This document shows, one piece after another, positions 6,135 to 14,014 of a stretch of 20,381 nt of DNA. The first letter of the stretch is position 1. Each line of letters starts with the position of its first letter. The position numbers and the translations under genes are program-made. The notes beneath the pieces were generated by a model, which was given only the letters and a program-made list of their open reading frames with translations, was not told the origin of the DNA and searched no databases. Source of the DNA: CAYMWF01 sp964394085 [NCBI: uncultured Gemmatimonadota bacterium] (GTDB lineage: Bacteria > GCA-2686955 > CAYMWF01); NCBI GenBank assembly GCA_964394085.1, contig CAYMWF010000085.1, forward strand, positions 1 to 20,381. The letters run 5' to 3'.

Positions 6135-8260
6135 GCGCGAAAAAACAGCAGAAAATGTCAAGGCTGTTCAAGCCCGCTTCGGTCGCTGTGATAGGCGCCT
6201 CCTCGAACCCGGGTAAAATCGGCCACATGCTCGTCCGCAACATCAGGAACAGCAGCTTCGAGGGCGATGTCTATCCGGTAAATCCCGGGGGAGGCGAGAT
6301 CCTCGGATATCCCGTCTGCAAATCGATCGAAGAGCTGCCTTCCGGCACCGATGTCGCCCTTATCGCGGTGCCGGCGGCCCTGGTTCTCGATAGCGTCACC
6401 TCCCTTGGAAAAAAAGAAACTGGGTTCCTGGTGATCATTTCCTCCGGGTTTTCAGAGGTGGGTGAAACAGCCCTCGAGAGAGCGGTGGTCGCCGAGGCGA
6501 AGAAATACGGTATGCGGATCCTGGGCCCGAACATTTTCGGGATCTATGCCTCGGCCGTCGGTCTGAACGCGACTTTCGGGGCCGGGGACGTTCTCGCGGG
6601 CAGGGTTTCCCTCATAACCCAGAGCGGGGCCCTCGGCGTCGCCATGATGGGACGCGCCGTCATCGACAGGATTGGGCTGGCGAATATCGTAAGCGTCGGA
6701 AACAAAGCCGACATCGACGACGTAGACCTCATCGAATACTTCGCCGAGGACGAAACCACGAAATCGGTCCTTATCTACATGGAAGGAACCAGGAGAGGCC
6801 GCGAGCTCGTTCGCACCGCCCGGAAAATCCTCCCGAAAAAAGCGATCGTCCTGCTCAAATCCGGACGAACTTCCGCCGGTATTCAGGCGGCTTCGTCCCA
6901 TACCGGCGCCATGGCCGGCTCCGACCGGGTGTTCGACGCGGCGGCGAGGCAGTGCGGCATCCAGAGGGCGGACGATATCGCCGAGGCGTTCAACAAGATC
7001 CGGGTGCTGTCGACCCAGCCCCCCCCGACCGGGAAAGGCGCCGTGATAATTACGAACGGCGGCGGCGTCGGGGTCATGGCGGCGGATGCAGCCGAGCGGT
7101 TTCAAGTCTCCCTGTTTTCCGATCAGGCGGTGCTCGAAAAAACCTTCCGCGACGCGGTTCCTTCGTTCGGATCGACCAAGAACCCGGTCGACATTACAGG
7201 CCAGGGAGGGCTGCCCGAATATGAAAAAGCCCTGACAGCCGCCTTCGAGGAGGAGCGGATCGGCTCGATAATCGGTCTCCTCTGCGAGACGGCCGACACG
7301 GAACCCGGCGCGGTGGCCTCGTCCATCAAGACGATCTTCACATCGTACGGAGGTCGCAAACCGGCGGTATTCGCATTCATCGGCGGCGAAAAATCGGCGC
7401 AGATTGTAAAAAACCTCAACGAATCGGGAATTTCATCCTACGACCTTCCGGAGGATGCCGTCTCATCCCTCGGCGCCCTCTACCGGTGGAAAGCCGATGT
7501 GGATCGGTTGAAGGAGCCGGTGCGGCCCCTGGAGATCGACACCGCGGCAGTAAGAAGCATTACCGATCGGGCCCTGTCCGAGGGAAGAAGACAGCTGCTG
7601 GAGGTAGAGGCGAAAGCGGTTCTCGCCCATGCCGGCATCTCCGTTCCCGAAACCCGCATGGCGAAGAATCTGGAAGAATGCGTTGCGGCCGCGAACGGTA
7701 TAGGGTATCCCGTTGTTCTGAAGATTTCGTCTCCCGACATCATCCATAAAACCGAGGTGGGCGGCGTCAAGGTCGGCATCGGGAACGAGGACGAAGCGAT
7801 CTCGGCCTATCGCTCCATCATGGTGTCGGCCCGCAGGTTCCATCCGGGTGCCAGGATTTACGGAGTCATCGTGAGCGCCATGGTGCCGGAGGGTGTCGAA
7901 ACCATAATCGGGGCGTCCACGGATCCATCCTTCGGCAAAATCGTGATGTTCGGGCTCGGGGGAATCTACGTGGAAGTGCTCAAGGATGTGATCTTCCGGA
8001 TTCCCCCGCTCGGGAAAACCGAAGCCGCAGAGGCGGTTGCATCGATCGACTCCTTCCCGCTGCTTCTCGGTATCAGGGGAGAGAAACCCAAGGATATCTC
8101 CGCGACGGCGGATGCTTTCCACCGTCTCAGCCACCTGGTCGAGATGGTGCCCGAAATCGCCGAACTCGACGTCAACCCCCTCATCGTCAGGGAGCGGGGG
8201 GCGGGAGCCCATGCCGCGGATGCGCGGATAACCCTGAGGGCGCTTCCGGCGGAGGATTGA
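6131..8260 (+). CDS. Acyl-CoA synthetase (ADP-forming), fused alpha-beta
   Basis: This 709-residue protein is the fused form of ADP-forming acetate/acyl-CoA ligase, which makes ATP from acyl-CoA, ADP and phosphate in anaerobes. Domains in order are a CoA-binding Rossmann domain (residues about 10-105, with ASVAVIGASSNPGKIG), two ligase-CoA domains (about 150-450) and an ATP-grasp domain (about 480-709). His257 in SSHTGAMAG is the expected phosphohistidine. ATP-grasp features include GYPVVLKISSPDIIHKTEVG, FGLGGIYVEVLKDV and ELDVNPLIV. GTG 6131 overlaps the preceding TGA in a GTGA junction and has GGGAGC upstream, indicating translational coupling; ATG 6155 is an alternative. Substrate range (acetate, branched or aryl acids) cannot be told from sequence. 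Confidence 0.93.
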   Translation: MSAKKQQKMSRLFKPASVAVIGASSNPGKIGHMLVRNIRNSSFEGDVYPVNPGGGEILGYPVCKSIEELPSGTDVALIAVPAALVLDSVTSLGKKETGFLVIISSGFSEVGETALERAVVAEAKKYGMRILGPNIFGIYASAVGLNATFGAGDVLAGRVSLITQSGALGVAMMGRAVIDRIGLANIVSVGNKADIDDVDLIEYFAEDETTKSVLIYMEGTRRGRELVRTARKILPKKAIVLLKSGRTSAGIQAASSHTGAMAGSDRVFDAAARQCGIQRADDIAEAFNKIRVLSTQPPPTGKGAVIITNGGGVGVMAADAAERFQVSLFSDQAVLEKTFRDAVPSFGSTKNPVDITGQGGLPEYEKALTAAFEEERIGSIIGLLCETADTEPGAVASSIKTIFTSYGGRKPAVFAFIGGEKSAQIVKNLNESGISSYDLPEDAVSSLGALYRWKADVDRLKEPVRPLEIDTAAVRSITDRALSEGRRQLLEVEAKAVLAHAGISVPETRMAKNLEECVAAANGIGYPVVLKISSPDIIHKTEVGGVKVGIGNEDEAISAYRSIMVSARRFHPGARIYGVIVSAMVPEGVETIIGASTDPSFGKIVMFGLGGIYVEVLKDVIFRIPPLGKTEAAEAVASIDSFPLLLGIRGEKPKDISATADAFHRLSHLVEMVPEIAELDVNPLIVRERGAGAHAADARITLRALPAED

Positions 8261-8327
8261 TATTCTCATCGCCCGGACTCGTGCCGGGTGAAACGAATTC
8301 GGCTAATTGTTTCCGTGGGCGTTCTTT

Positions 8328-8508
8328 GGGTGCGGGGAGAAATTAAATCGTTCACTTTCGCGCTCAGATTCTGGTCGGATTTGTTCGCGACGATTGAATA
8401 AAACCACAGGCGTAGCAGAGCTACGTCGAGGATGCATGTGATTGAGGAGCGGGCGAAGACGGCCTGAATATGAGATGCGAAATGGGTGATTAATTTAGAC
8501 CCGCACCC
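8328..8508. repeat. 180-bp palindromic repeat element, copy 1 (MITE-like)
   Basis: This 181-bp element shares most of its length with 13837-14014. Its ends are inverted repeats: left GGGTGCGGGGAGAAATTAA, right (reverse complement) GGGTGCGGGTCTAAATTAA. Its exact centre (8418) lies in the inverted repeat CGTAGC-AGA-GCTACG at 8411-8425. Inner segments also pair, for example CTCAGATTCTGG on the left with a reverse-complemented CTCATATTCAGG on the right, so one strand could fold into a single long imperfect hairpin. It encodes no protein. It lies between the acyl-CoA synthetase gene and the DRTGG gene, ending 16 bases before the latter's ATG, so it forms part of that gene's leader. Confidence 0.85.
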
Positions 8509-8524
8509 TTAGGGAGAGGAAAAA

Positions 8525-9580
8525 ATGAAGAAGCTACTCATCACGTCCACCCGCACCTCGGCCGGAAAAACCATGGTCGGCGCCGGTATAGTGCAGCACC
8601 TGGGGGTCGAAACGAATGCGGGTTATTTCAAGCCTTTCGCCGACAGGCTCATCCAGAGCGACAAGACGCTGGCCGATTGCGACGTAAAGCTGTTTCTCGA
8701 CCTTCTCGGCATCGACTGGGGTGAAGGCGGGTTTTCGGTAGGTTTCGATTATGACGCCGTGGTGAGGGATGCTTCGAAAGAGAAGCTCAAGGCCAATCTC
8801 CTGGAGCGGTTCAAAAGGATTTCCTCCGGGAGAGACCTCGTCCTGGTGGAAAGCGCCCGCAACTTTTCTTACGGCTCCTTCGCCGGTCTCGATTCGATCT
8901 CGCTGTGCCGCAACCTCGGCCTTGACATGATACTGGTCGCCGACGGAGATCCGGGCCTGGTAATCGATAAATGCATCATCGTGGGAGATCGAGTCAAAGC
9001 GTCGGGCATCGAGCTCGCCGGGGTGGTGATAAACAAGGTGCAGCCTCATTACATGGAAGAGATGAAATCCGTGGCGGCCGCCGCGCTCGAGAAGCGGAAG
9101 ATCAATGTCCTCGGAATCATCCCCGAGGAGCATCGCCTAGCAACTTACACGGTCGGTTTCCTGTCACGAAAGATCGGGGCCAGGGTGCTGGCCGGCTATG
9201 ACGGGCTCGACAAGACCATCGATAGGATACTGGTCGGCGCCATGACCGCCGAAACGGCCATGCACAAGCAGGAGACGTATGAGCCGAACAACCTGATCAT
9301 CACGGGGGGGGACCGCCTGGACATGATTCTTCTCGCCATGGAGACCGACTCTTCCGCGGTGCTTCTCACGGGCAACCTGGTGCCCCACCCGCGGATCATG
9401 GCGAAGGCGGACGATCTCGCCATCCCGGTGCTGACGGTCCCGATGGATACTTACAAGGCGGCGAAACATGTCGAGCGCGTGGAGGCCTTGATTCTGGCCG
9501 AGGACAAGGCGAAGATCGATACCGCCGCCAGGCTCGTGGAGGAGCATGTGGATTTCAACATGCTCGACAGATATCTTTAG
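8525..9580 (+). CDS. P-loop and DRTGG-domain protein (BioD-like, phosphotransacetylase-regulator type)
   Basis: This 351-residue protein begins with a BioD/CobB-type P-loop ATPase domain: STRTSAGKT near residues 8-16 is the nucleotide-binding loop, LVLVESARNF carries the second acidic motif, and LAGVVINKV and NVLGIIPEE are typical later strands. Residues about 210-330 form the DRTGG domain: LIITGGDRLDMILLAM, then AVLLTGNLVPHPRIM and IPVLTVPMDTY. This pair is found at the N-terminus of long phosphotransacetylases and as free-standing proteins in anaerobes, presumably sensing metabolites. Here the catalytic phosphotransacetylase domain is absent. It lies directly after the ADP-forming acyl-CoA synthetase, which fits a regulatory or accessory role in acyl-CoA energy metabolism. 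AGGGAGAGGA precedes the ATG. Confidence 0.88.
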   Translation: MKKLLITSTRTSAGKTMVGAGIVQHLGVETNAGYFKPFADRLIQSDKTLADCDVKLFLDLLGIDWGEGGFSVGFDYDAVVRDASKEKLKANLLERFKRISSGRDLVLVESARNFSYGSFAGLDSISLCRNLGLDMILVADGDPGLVIDKCIIVGDRVKASGIELAGVVINKVQPHYMEEMKSVAAAALEKRKINVLGIIPEEHRLATYTVGFLSRKIGARVLAGYDGLDKTIDRILVGAMTAETAMHKQETYEPNNLIITGGDRLDMILLAMETDSSAVLLTGNLVPHPRIMAKADDLAIPVLTVPMDTYKAAKHVERVEALILAEDKAKIDTAARLVEEHVDFNMLDRYL

Positions 9581-9648
9581 CTTGCTTTTTGAACTGTTAC
9601 GGCTGAGAATACGACGGACTGAACAGGCAGATAAAACCGGAGTAACCG

Positions 9649-10824
9649 ATGCGGATCGCTTTTATAACGCAGAATTATATCCCGACGGACGGGCTTGGAC
9701 GGGTGACGATGGGAATCGCCGAGGAGATCGGAAAGACCCACGACGTGCATGTTTACACGAGGCAGTGGGTCAAGGGGGCGCAAACCAACGTGAAACTCCA
9801 CAAGGTGCCCGCCCTGACACAGAAATACTCGGTCAGCACCCTCAGTTTTTTCTTCACGAGCTGGCTTCGCCTGCTCCCGGTCCGGTGGATGTACGACATC
9901 GTTCACGTGCAGGGCTGGAGCTTCACCAAGCCTGAAGTGTTTACCGTCCATGTCGTTTTCAAGGCTGCGATAGAAGAGCATACCGGGGAGAACCGCGACA
10001 AGATCGTGGAGAAGACGGGGACCGAGGTTTCTCTGCAGCGCCGCATCGAAATGATGCGTAAGTTCCTCGAATACAACTTCGCCAAGAGAGACCGGTATAA
10101 AAAACTGGTTCCCGTGTCGGTCATGGTTGAAAACGATCTCATCAAGACTCACGACATCCCGAAGGAGGATATCAGACTTATTCCGAACGGGGTCGATACC
10201 GACTATTTCCATCCCGACAACAAAAAGCTTTACCGGAGCGAAATCCGAAAAAAGCACGGCATCCCCGAGGATTGTTTTCTCTTTTTCTTCAACGGCAACG
10301 ATCCCAAGCGGAAGGGTTTGATTACGGCCGTCGAAGGGTTCATAGAAGCCGACATCAAAGATTCCCACCTCCTCATCATCGGCCGCAACCCATACGAAGC
10401 GGATGCTTTCGAGCCCCTGAAAAAGCTCATTTCAGACTCCGGTTTCGACGATCGCACCACCTTCCTCGACAACGTGCCCGACAACAACCAGTACTTCGCC
10501 GCCGCTGATGTTTTCGTTTTCCCCAGCGTCTACGAAACCTACGGCCTGGTGGTTATCGAAGCCATGGGCACGGGTATTCCGGTCATCACCAGCCGCACGG
10601 GCGAATTCCCCGTATTCGTCAACCACGGGGAGAACGGCTTCCTCCTGAAAGACGCTTTCGACGTGGAGGGTATGGCCAGGTACATGACCCAGCTCTACAA
10701 CGACCGCGACCTGGTACAAAAAATGGGCATCGAAGGCCGGAAGAAAGCCCTCGAGTATTCCTGGGTCACCCTGGCGAGCCAGACGGTCGAACTGTACGAA
10801 GAAATCCTTGCGAACGGTAAATAG
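9649..10824 (+). CDS. Glycosyltransferase family 4 protein
   Basis: This 391-residue protein is a retaining GT-B glycosyltransferase. The N-terminal half starts with MRIAFITQNYIPTDGLGRVT, the glycine-rich acceptor-side loop. The C-terminal half has FNGNDPKRKGL (about 214-224), which is the usual sugar-nucleotide phosphate region, and FPSVYETYGLVVIEAMGTG, where Glu296 and Glu304 make the E-x7-E motif of GT4. The length is normal for the family. No signal peptide or membrane segment is seen, so it probably acts at the cytoplasmic face on lipid, polysaccharide or glycoprotein acceptors. Donor and acceptor cannot be predicted. It stands 68 bases after the DRTGG gene, with GGAG before its ATG; no polysaccharide cluster surrounds it. 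Confidence 0.92.
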   Translation: MRIAFITQNYIPTDGLGRVTMGIAEEIGKTHDVHVYTRQWVKGAQTNVKLHKVPALTQKYSVSTLSFFFTSWLRLLPVRWMYDIVHVQGWSFTKPEVFTVHVVFKAAIEEHTGENRDKIVEKTGTEVSLQRRIEMMRKFLEYNFAKRDRYKKLVPVSVMVENDLIKTHDIPKEDIRLIPNGVDTDYFHPDNKKLYRSEIRKKHGIPEDCFLFFFNGNDPKRKGLITAVEGFIEADIKDSHLLIIGRNPYEADAFEPLKKLISDSGFDDRTTFLDNVPDNNQYFAAADVFVFPSVYETYGLVVIEAMGTGIPVITSRTGEFPVFVNHGENGFLLKDAFDVEGMARYMTQLYNDRDLVQKMGIEGRKKALEYSWVTLASQTVELYEEILANGK

Positions 10825-11018
10825 GCGCCCGATCGATCAGAAGTACCGGAGGTGGACTCTGCGACATCAGATGGAGGTGCGCATTTCCCCCCGGATGTTG
10901 ATCTCGACCACCCGGATCAAATTGCGTGGCAGCTTCGATTTGCCTGTGAAGCTCTGAATGCCATATTTTCGACACATCTGCAAAACTGCGTTAATTTAAA
11001 CAAAAACAGGAGGTTCCG

Positions 11019-11510
11019 ATGACAGGGAACAACGGTATTTTGCTTGGCCTGATTATCCTGGCTGTCGTTTCTTTCTCGCTGCCTGCGTCGGCTGAGACGC
11101 AGCCTTTTCAACTCGCCTTGCTGGCGCCGGCTCAGATCTATCCGGAGGAGGACTCTGTAAGGGGCATCAGGCTGAACGTGTTATACGGGCGGAATACATC
11201 TGTTACCGGATTGGACCTGGGACTGGTCAACCATACCACCGAAGGCATGTCCATGGGGGTGCAGTTGGGACTGGTAAACCTGAACGAAGCGAAATTCACG
11301 GGTTTCCAGGACGGCTGGGTAAACGTGATGAAGGGTGATTTCGAGGGGTTCCAGCTGGGTTTCGTCAACTATGCCGGGTTCGTAAAAGGACTCCAGCTCG
11401 GTTTAGTGAATTATTCGGAAAGCATGAACGGTCTGCAGATCGGACTGTTGAACATCATACACCAGGGCGGCGAGTTTCCGTTTTTTCCGATAGTCAACTG
11501 GTCGTTCTGA
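11019..11510 (+). CDS. Secreted GLQLGLVN-repeat protein
   Basis: This is a 163-residue protein with a clear signal peptide (residues about 1-25, hydrophobic core LLGLIILAVVSFSLP, cleavage after ASA). The mature part is made of repeated units of about 20 residues built around G-x-Q/D-x-G-L/F-V-N: GLDLGLVN, GVQLGLVN, FQDGWVN, GFQLGFVN, GLQLGLVN and GLQIGLLN. This matches surface repeat proteins of the LA_2272 type and similar beta-repeat proteins, which form a beta structure at the outer membrane or cell surface. Function is unknown. A full Shine-Dalgarno (AGGAGGT) precedes the ATG. It is followed by a large hairpin and converges with the beta-helix gene. Confidence 0.85.
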   Translation: MTGNNGILLGLIILAVVSFSLPASAETQPFQLALLAPAQIYPEEDSVRGIRLNVLYGRNTSVTGLDLGLVNHTTEGMSMGVQLGLVNLNEAKFTGFQDGWVNVMKGDFEGFQLGFVNYAGFVKGLQLGLVNYSESMNGLQIGLLNIIHQGGEFPFFPIVNWSF

Positions 11511-11594
11511 TGTAACGGCGGCTATCCGCGAGAAACAGTGAAGACAAAAACCAGCCGAACGCCGCGCCCTGCACGATTTGATGACGAGCCGCCG

Positions 11595-11648
11595 TAAAAA
11601 GGGGACGGAACTACTATTCCGCGGAAAAATAGTTCCGTCCCCTTTTTA
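11595..11648. terminator. 19-bp perfect inverted repeat between convergent genes (bidirectional terminator or REP-like)
   Basis: TAAAAAGGGGACGGAACTA (11595-11613) is the exact reverse complement of 11630-11648. The 16-base loop holds a second palindrome, TTCCGCGGAA. The A5 and T5 at the outer ends give a U-tract in either direction, and it lies 84 bases after the + gene and 6 bases after the - gene stop. This fits a bidirectional terminator. The AAAAGGGGACGGAACTA core also resembles interspersed REP-type hairpins linked to Y1/RAYT transposases; no transposase is present. Confidence 0.7.
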
Positions 11649-11654
11649 CAGAAT

Positions 11655-13283
11655 TCAGGGGATGACGTAGAAATCGAAACAGTCCTCGACGGAGAAGCCC
11701 GGGTATCTCCCAGCAAGGGCGCAGAGGGAATAGGCACCGCCGAGAGGAGCATTATCCGGGATGGGCAGTGCGTAGTAGCCTTCGAGTATGGCATACCCGC
11801 CCAGCGTGATCGGGTCGGGGCCCCTGACCGGGTTATCCGGGTGGGGTCTTCCGCCGGTCAGAAAGACCTCCAGCCATGCGTCTATAGAATAGAGATGATC
11901 GCTCAGATTCTGCAGGATTATGTGGAATTCCAGGTTCCCGCCCCGGCGGATCATCGGTTGATCGCACGAGATCTCGATGGAAATCGGAGATAGTATCTCC
12001 AGCACTACCGGGACATCGATCAGGGGTGTGAACGGGTCGTTCGAGGCGACGGTGAACGTATCCGATTCGATCCCGGGAGTCATGCCTGCGATGTGAAAAT
12101 CGAGCGATACGAACGCTGTGTCGGACGGCGGAAGGATCCCGGAGAGTTCGCCGCCCGGCACCAGCCATGTCGACGAGCCCGGTATCACCACGTACGAAAG
12201 CGAATCGGTTCCGGGATTGGTGATACGGAGTTCTTCCGGCGCGACGGGCGAGCCGAAAAAAGCGGTCACGTCGAAGGAGGACGGTGAGATCTTCATCACC
12301 GGACCGTCATAGCGCGCCTCGTCGCAGCCGATGTCGTAACCCGCGCCGTGGGGCCGCGGTTCATCGTCCAGATCGTGATCGGGCGCTCCCTCCGGGGTTC
12401 CCGTATCCACGCAGGGCGAATCTATCCGGAGATGGTAATCGTCCTGAAGCATGAAGAGCGGGTCGGAATTCAAGTTTCCTTCACCGGGCCACCCTCCTTC
12501 CACATCCGAGAATTCCACTGTCAGGGAACCCTCGGCGAAACATATCTGGTCCGGTTCGTTCGCCCAGAGAATCGTGTTACGGACCAAAGGTTCGGACAGG
12601 CTTCCGCCGGTGTAGAACCCGCCGCCGCCGCCGCCGCTGAAGTTGTTCGTCACCGTGCAGTTGATGAACTCCGGCGATGAATTCCAGGTCGTATGTATTC
12701 CCCCATCACTGTTCCGAGTGATGAAACAGTTCACAAATCCGGGGTACGAGTAGTAGTAACAGAAAACTCCGCCCCCGATGCCGCCGGTGTTCTCCGAGAT
12801 GATGCAATCGATTATCTGAGGGGAGCCCTGGTGGATTTGGATTCCGCCACCCCAGTCTGTGGCCTGGTTCGAGGTTATTATCATCTTCGAGATTATCGGC
12901 GACGAGCCAGTGCAGTAGATGCCACCTCCGTTTACCGAGTATCCGTTTCGAACAGTGAAACCTTGAGCGCATGCTTCGTCAGACTCTCCTGAGTGGAAAT
13001 AAAACCCCCTCCCGCTCCCTTCGCAGTCGATGACGGTGAATGCAGGATCATGCCTTGACGTGACGGTGATCGCCTTGCCGCCGTAATCAAGCTCCTTGTT
13101 CCCCGCACCGGTGTACGTCCCGTCTGCAACGAGCACCGTGTCACCGGTCACGGCAGCGTCTATACCCGCCTGGATGGTCGGCTGATCGAACGGCACGCGG
13201 ATGATTTCAGCGAACGCATACGACGTGAAAAGAGCTGATGAAAGACTGATCGCTGCGAGGATACAAGTGAGGATTCGCGGCAT
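11655..13283 (-). CDS. Secreted right-handed beta-helix protein
   Basis: This is a 542-residue secreted protein. The signal peptide MPRILTCILAAISLSSALFT is followed by an AFA cleavage site. Residues about 25-330 are a pectate-lyase-like parallel beta-helix; it starts with IQAGIDAAVTGDTVLVADGT, a very common opening of such proteins, and continues with NGGGIYC, WGGGIQI and GGGVFC-type rungs. Residues about 345-440 form an immunoglobulin-like domain of the choice-of-anchor D style (ISPSSFDVTAFFGSPVA, LRITNPGTDSLSY). A last beta domain ends in FDFYVIP, and no anchoring signal is recognised. No catalytic residues are visible, so binding or structural use is likely. ATG 13283 is chosen over an upstream in-frame start at 13409 because AAGGAG and the signal peptide fit it. 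Confidence 0.88.
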   Translation of the reverse strand: MPRILTCILAAISLSSALFTSYAFAEIIRVPFDQPTIQAGIDAAVTGDTVLVADGTYTGAGNKELDYGGKAITVTSRHDPAFTVIDCEGSGRGFYFHSGESDEACAQGFTVRNGYSVNGGGIYCTGSSPIISKMIITSNQATDWGGGIQIHQGSPQIIDCIISENTGGIGGGVFCYYYSYPGFVNCFITRNSDGGIHTTWNSSPEFINCTVTNNFSGGGGGGFYTGGSLSEPLVRNTILWANEPDQICFAEGSLTVEFSDVEGGWPGEGNLNSDPLFMLQDDYHLRIDSPCVDTGTPEGAPDHDLDDEPRPHGAGYDIGCDEARYDGPVMKISPSSFDVTAFFGSPVAPEELRITNPGTDSLSYVVIPGSSTWLVPGGELSGILPPSDTAFVSLDFHIAGMTPGIESDTFTVASNDPFTPLIDVPVVLEILSPISIEISCDQPMIRRGGNLEFHIILQNLSDHLYSIDAWLEVFLTGGRPHPDNPVRGPDPITLGGYAILEGYYALPIPDNAPLGGAYSLCALAGRYPGFSVEDCFDFYVIP

Positions 13284-13460
13284 CGGATTCTCCTTGGCTG
13301 GGGATTCATCAGTTATATGAAAATATATCACAGAATCGAGAAGGCGACCACCTCGACCGGGGTTTTCCGGATCTTTTTCCGTAAGGATTACTTGGAACCG
13401 GGGTTCCACCTTGCGTGGAGTCGTCCCGGGAAGATGTTCCAGCCGGCCGGGGTTGAGATT

Positions 13461-13602
13461 GTTCGATTAACCAGGAGCAGTCAGCTTATTGGTTTACATA
13501 ATATTTCTTCACACGGAGAAAAGGGCAGGTTTTTTGAAATGGTTCGATTAACCAGGAGCAGTCAGCTTATTGGTTTACATAATATTTCTTCACACGGAGA
13601 AA
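13461..13602. repeat. Tandem duplication, 81-bp period with 61-bp identical core
   Basis: A 61-base sequence beginning GTTCGATTAACCAGGAGCAG at 13461-13521 recurs exactly at 13542-13602, giving an 81-base period. It is AT-richer than its surroundings. It lies 178-319 bases upstream of the beta-helix gene start. It might carry duplicated operator sites or be a recent slippage event. Confidence 0.9.
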
Positions 13603-13683
13603 CGGAACGGTTCAACGAAAGGCACAGGTCATTTCAACGAAGGGTGTTCTCGATGCCGCCGGCCCATGACGGCGGGTCGGGAT

Positions 13684-13701
13684 TTTTCTCATATGAGAAA
13701 A
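13684..13701. repeat. 18-bp perfect palindrome
   Basis: TTTTCTCATATGAGAAAA is its own reverse complement. Flanking GGG (13678-13680 area) and CCC (from 13705) could extend the structure with an internal loop. It lies 313 bases after the sulfatase-like gene's stop, read on the - strand, and upstream of the beta-helix gene. It could be an operator for a dimeric regulator or a hairpin. No protein-coding frame crosses it credibly. Confidence 0.6.
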
Positions 13702-13836
13702 GAACCCGGCTCCGGGGTAACCGGACCGAATTAAGCGCGTCCGGGATCGCGCTTCCCGAACGGAGGAGAAAGCGCTCCAGAGTTGCGGATTGCGGCTCTC
13801 ACCCCGCGAGGTTGTTATCGGTGCAGAGGCGGCTTA

Positions 13837-14014
13837 GGGTACGGTTCAAAATTAATCGGCCGCTTTCGCGCTCAGATTCTGATTGGATTTGTTCGCGACG
13901 AGAGAGAAAACCACAGGCGTAACAGAGCTACGTTGAGGATTTTACGACCGAAGAGCGGGCGAAGACGGTCTGAATATGAGAAACGAAATGGGTGCTTAAT
14001 TTTGAACCGTGCCC
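13837..14014. repeat. 180-bp palindromic repeat element, copy 2 (MITE-like)
   Basis: This 178-bp element is homologous to 8328-8508 in the same orientation. Left end GGGTACGGTTCAAAATTAA, right end (reverse complement) GGGCACGGTTCAAAATTAA. The centre is CGTAAC-AGA-GCTACG at 13918-13932. TTA flanks both ends (13834-13836 and 14015-14017), a possible 3-bp target duplication. The right-hand TTA is also the stop codon (TAA) of the sulfatase-like gene, so the element abuts that gene exactly and would form its 3' hairpin. Confidence 0.85.

Noticed and set aside
7463-8269. Open frame of 268 codons on the - strand
   Set aside because: It is antisense to the ATP-grasp part of the acyl-CoA synthetase and has no recognisable domain.
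13317-13922. Open frame of 201 codons on the + strand covering the tandem repeat
   Set aside because: Composition is unlike a protein, it has no ribosome binding site, and it runs into the palindromic element. Its internal peptide repeat comes only from the 81-bp (27-codon) DNA duplication.
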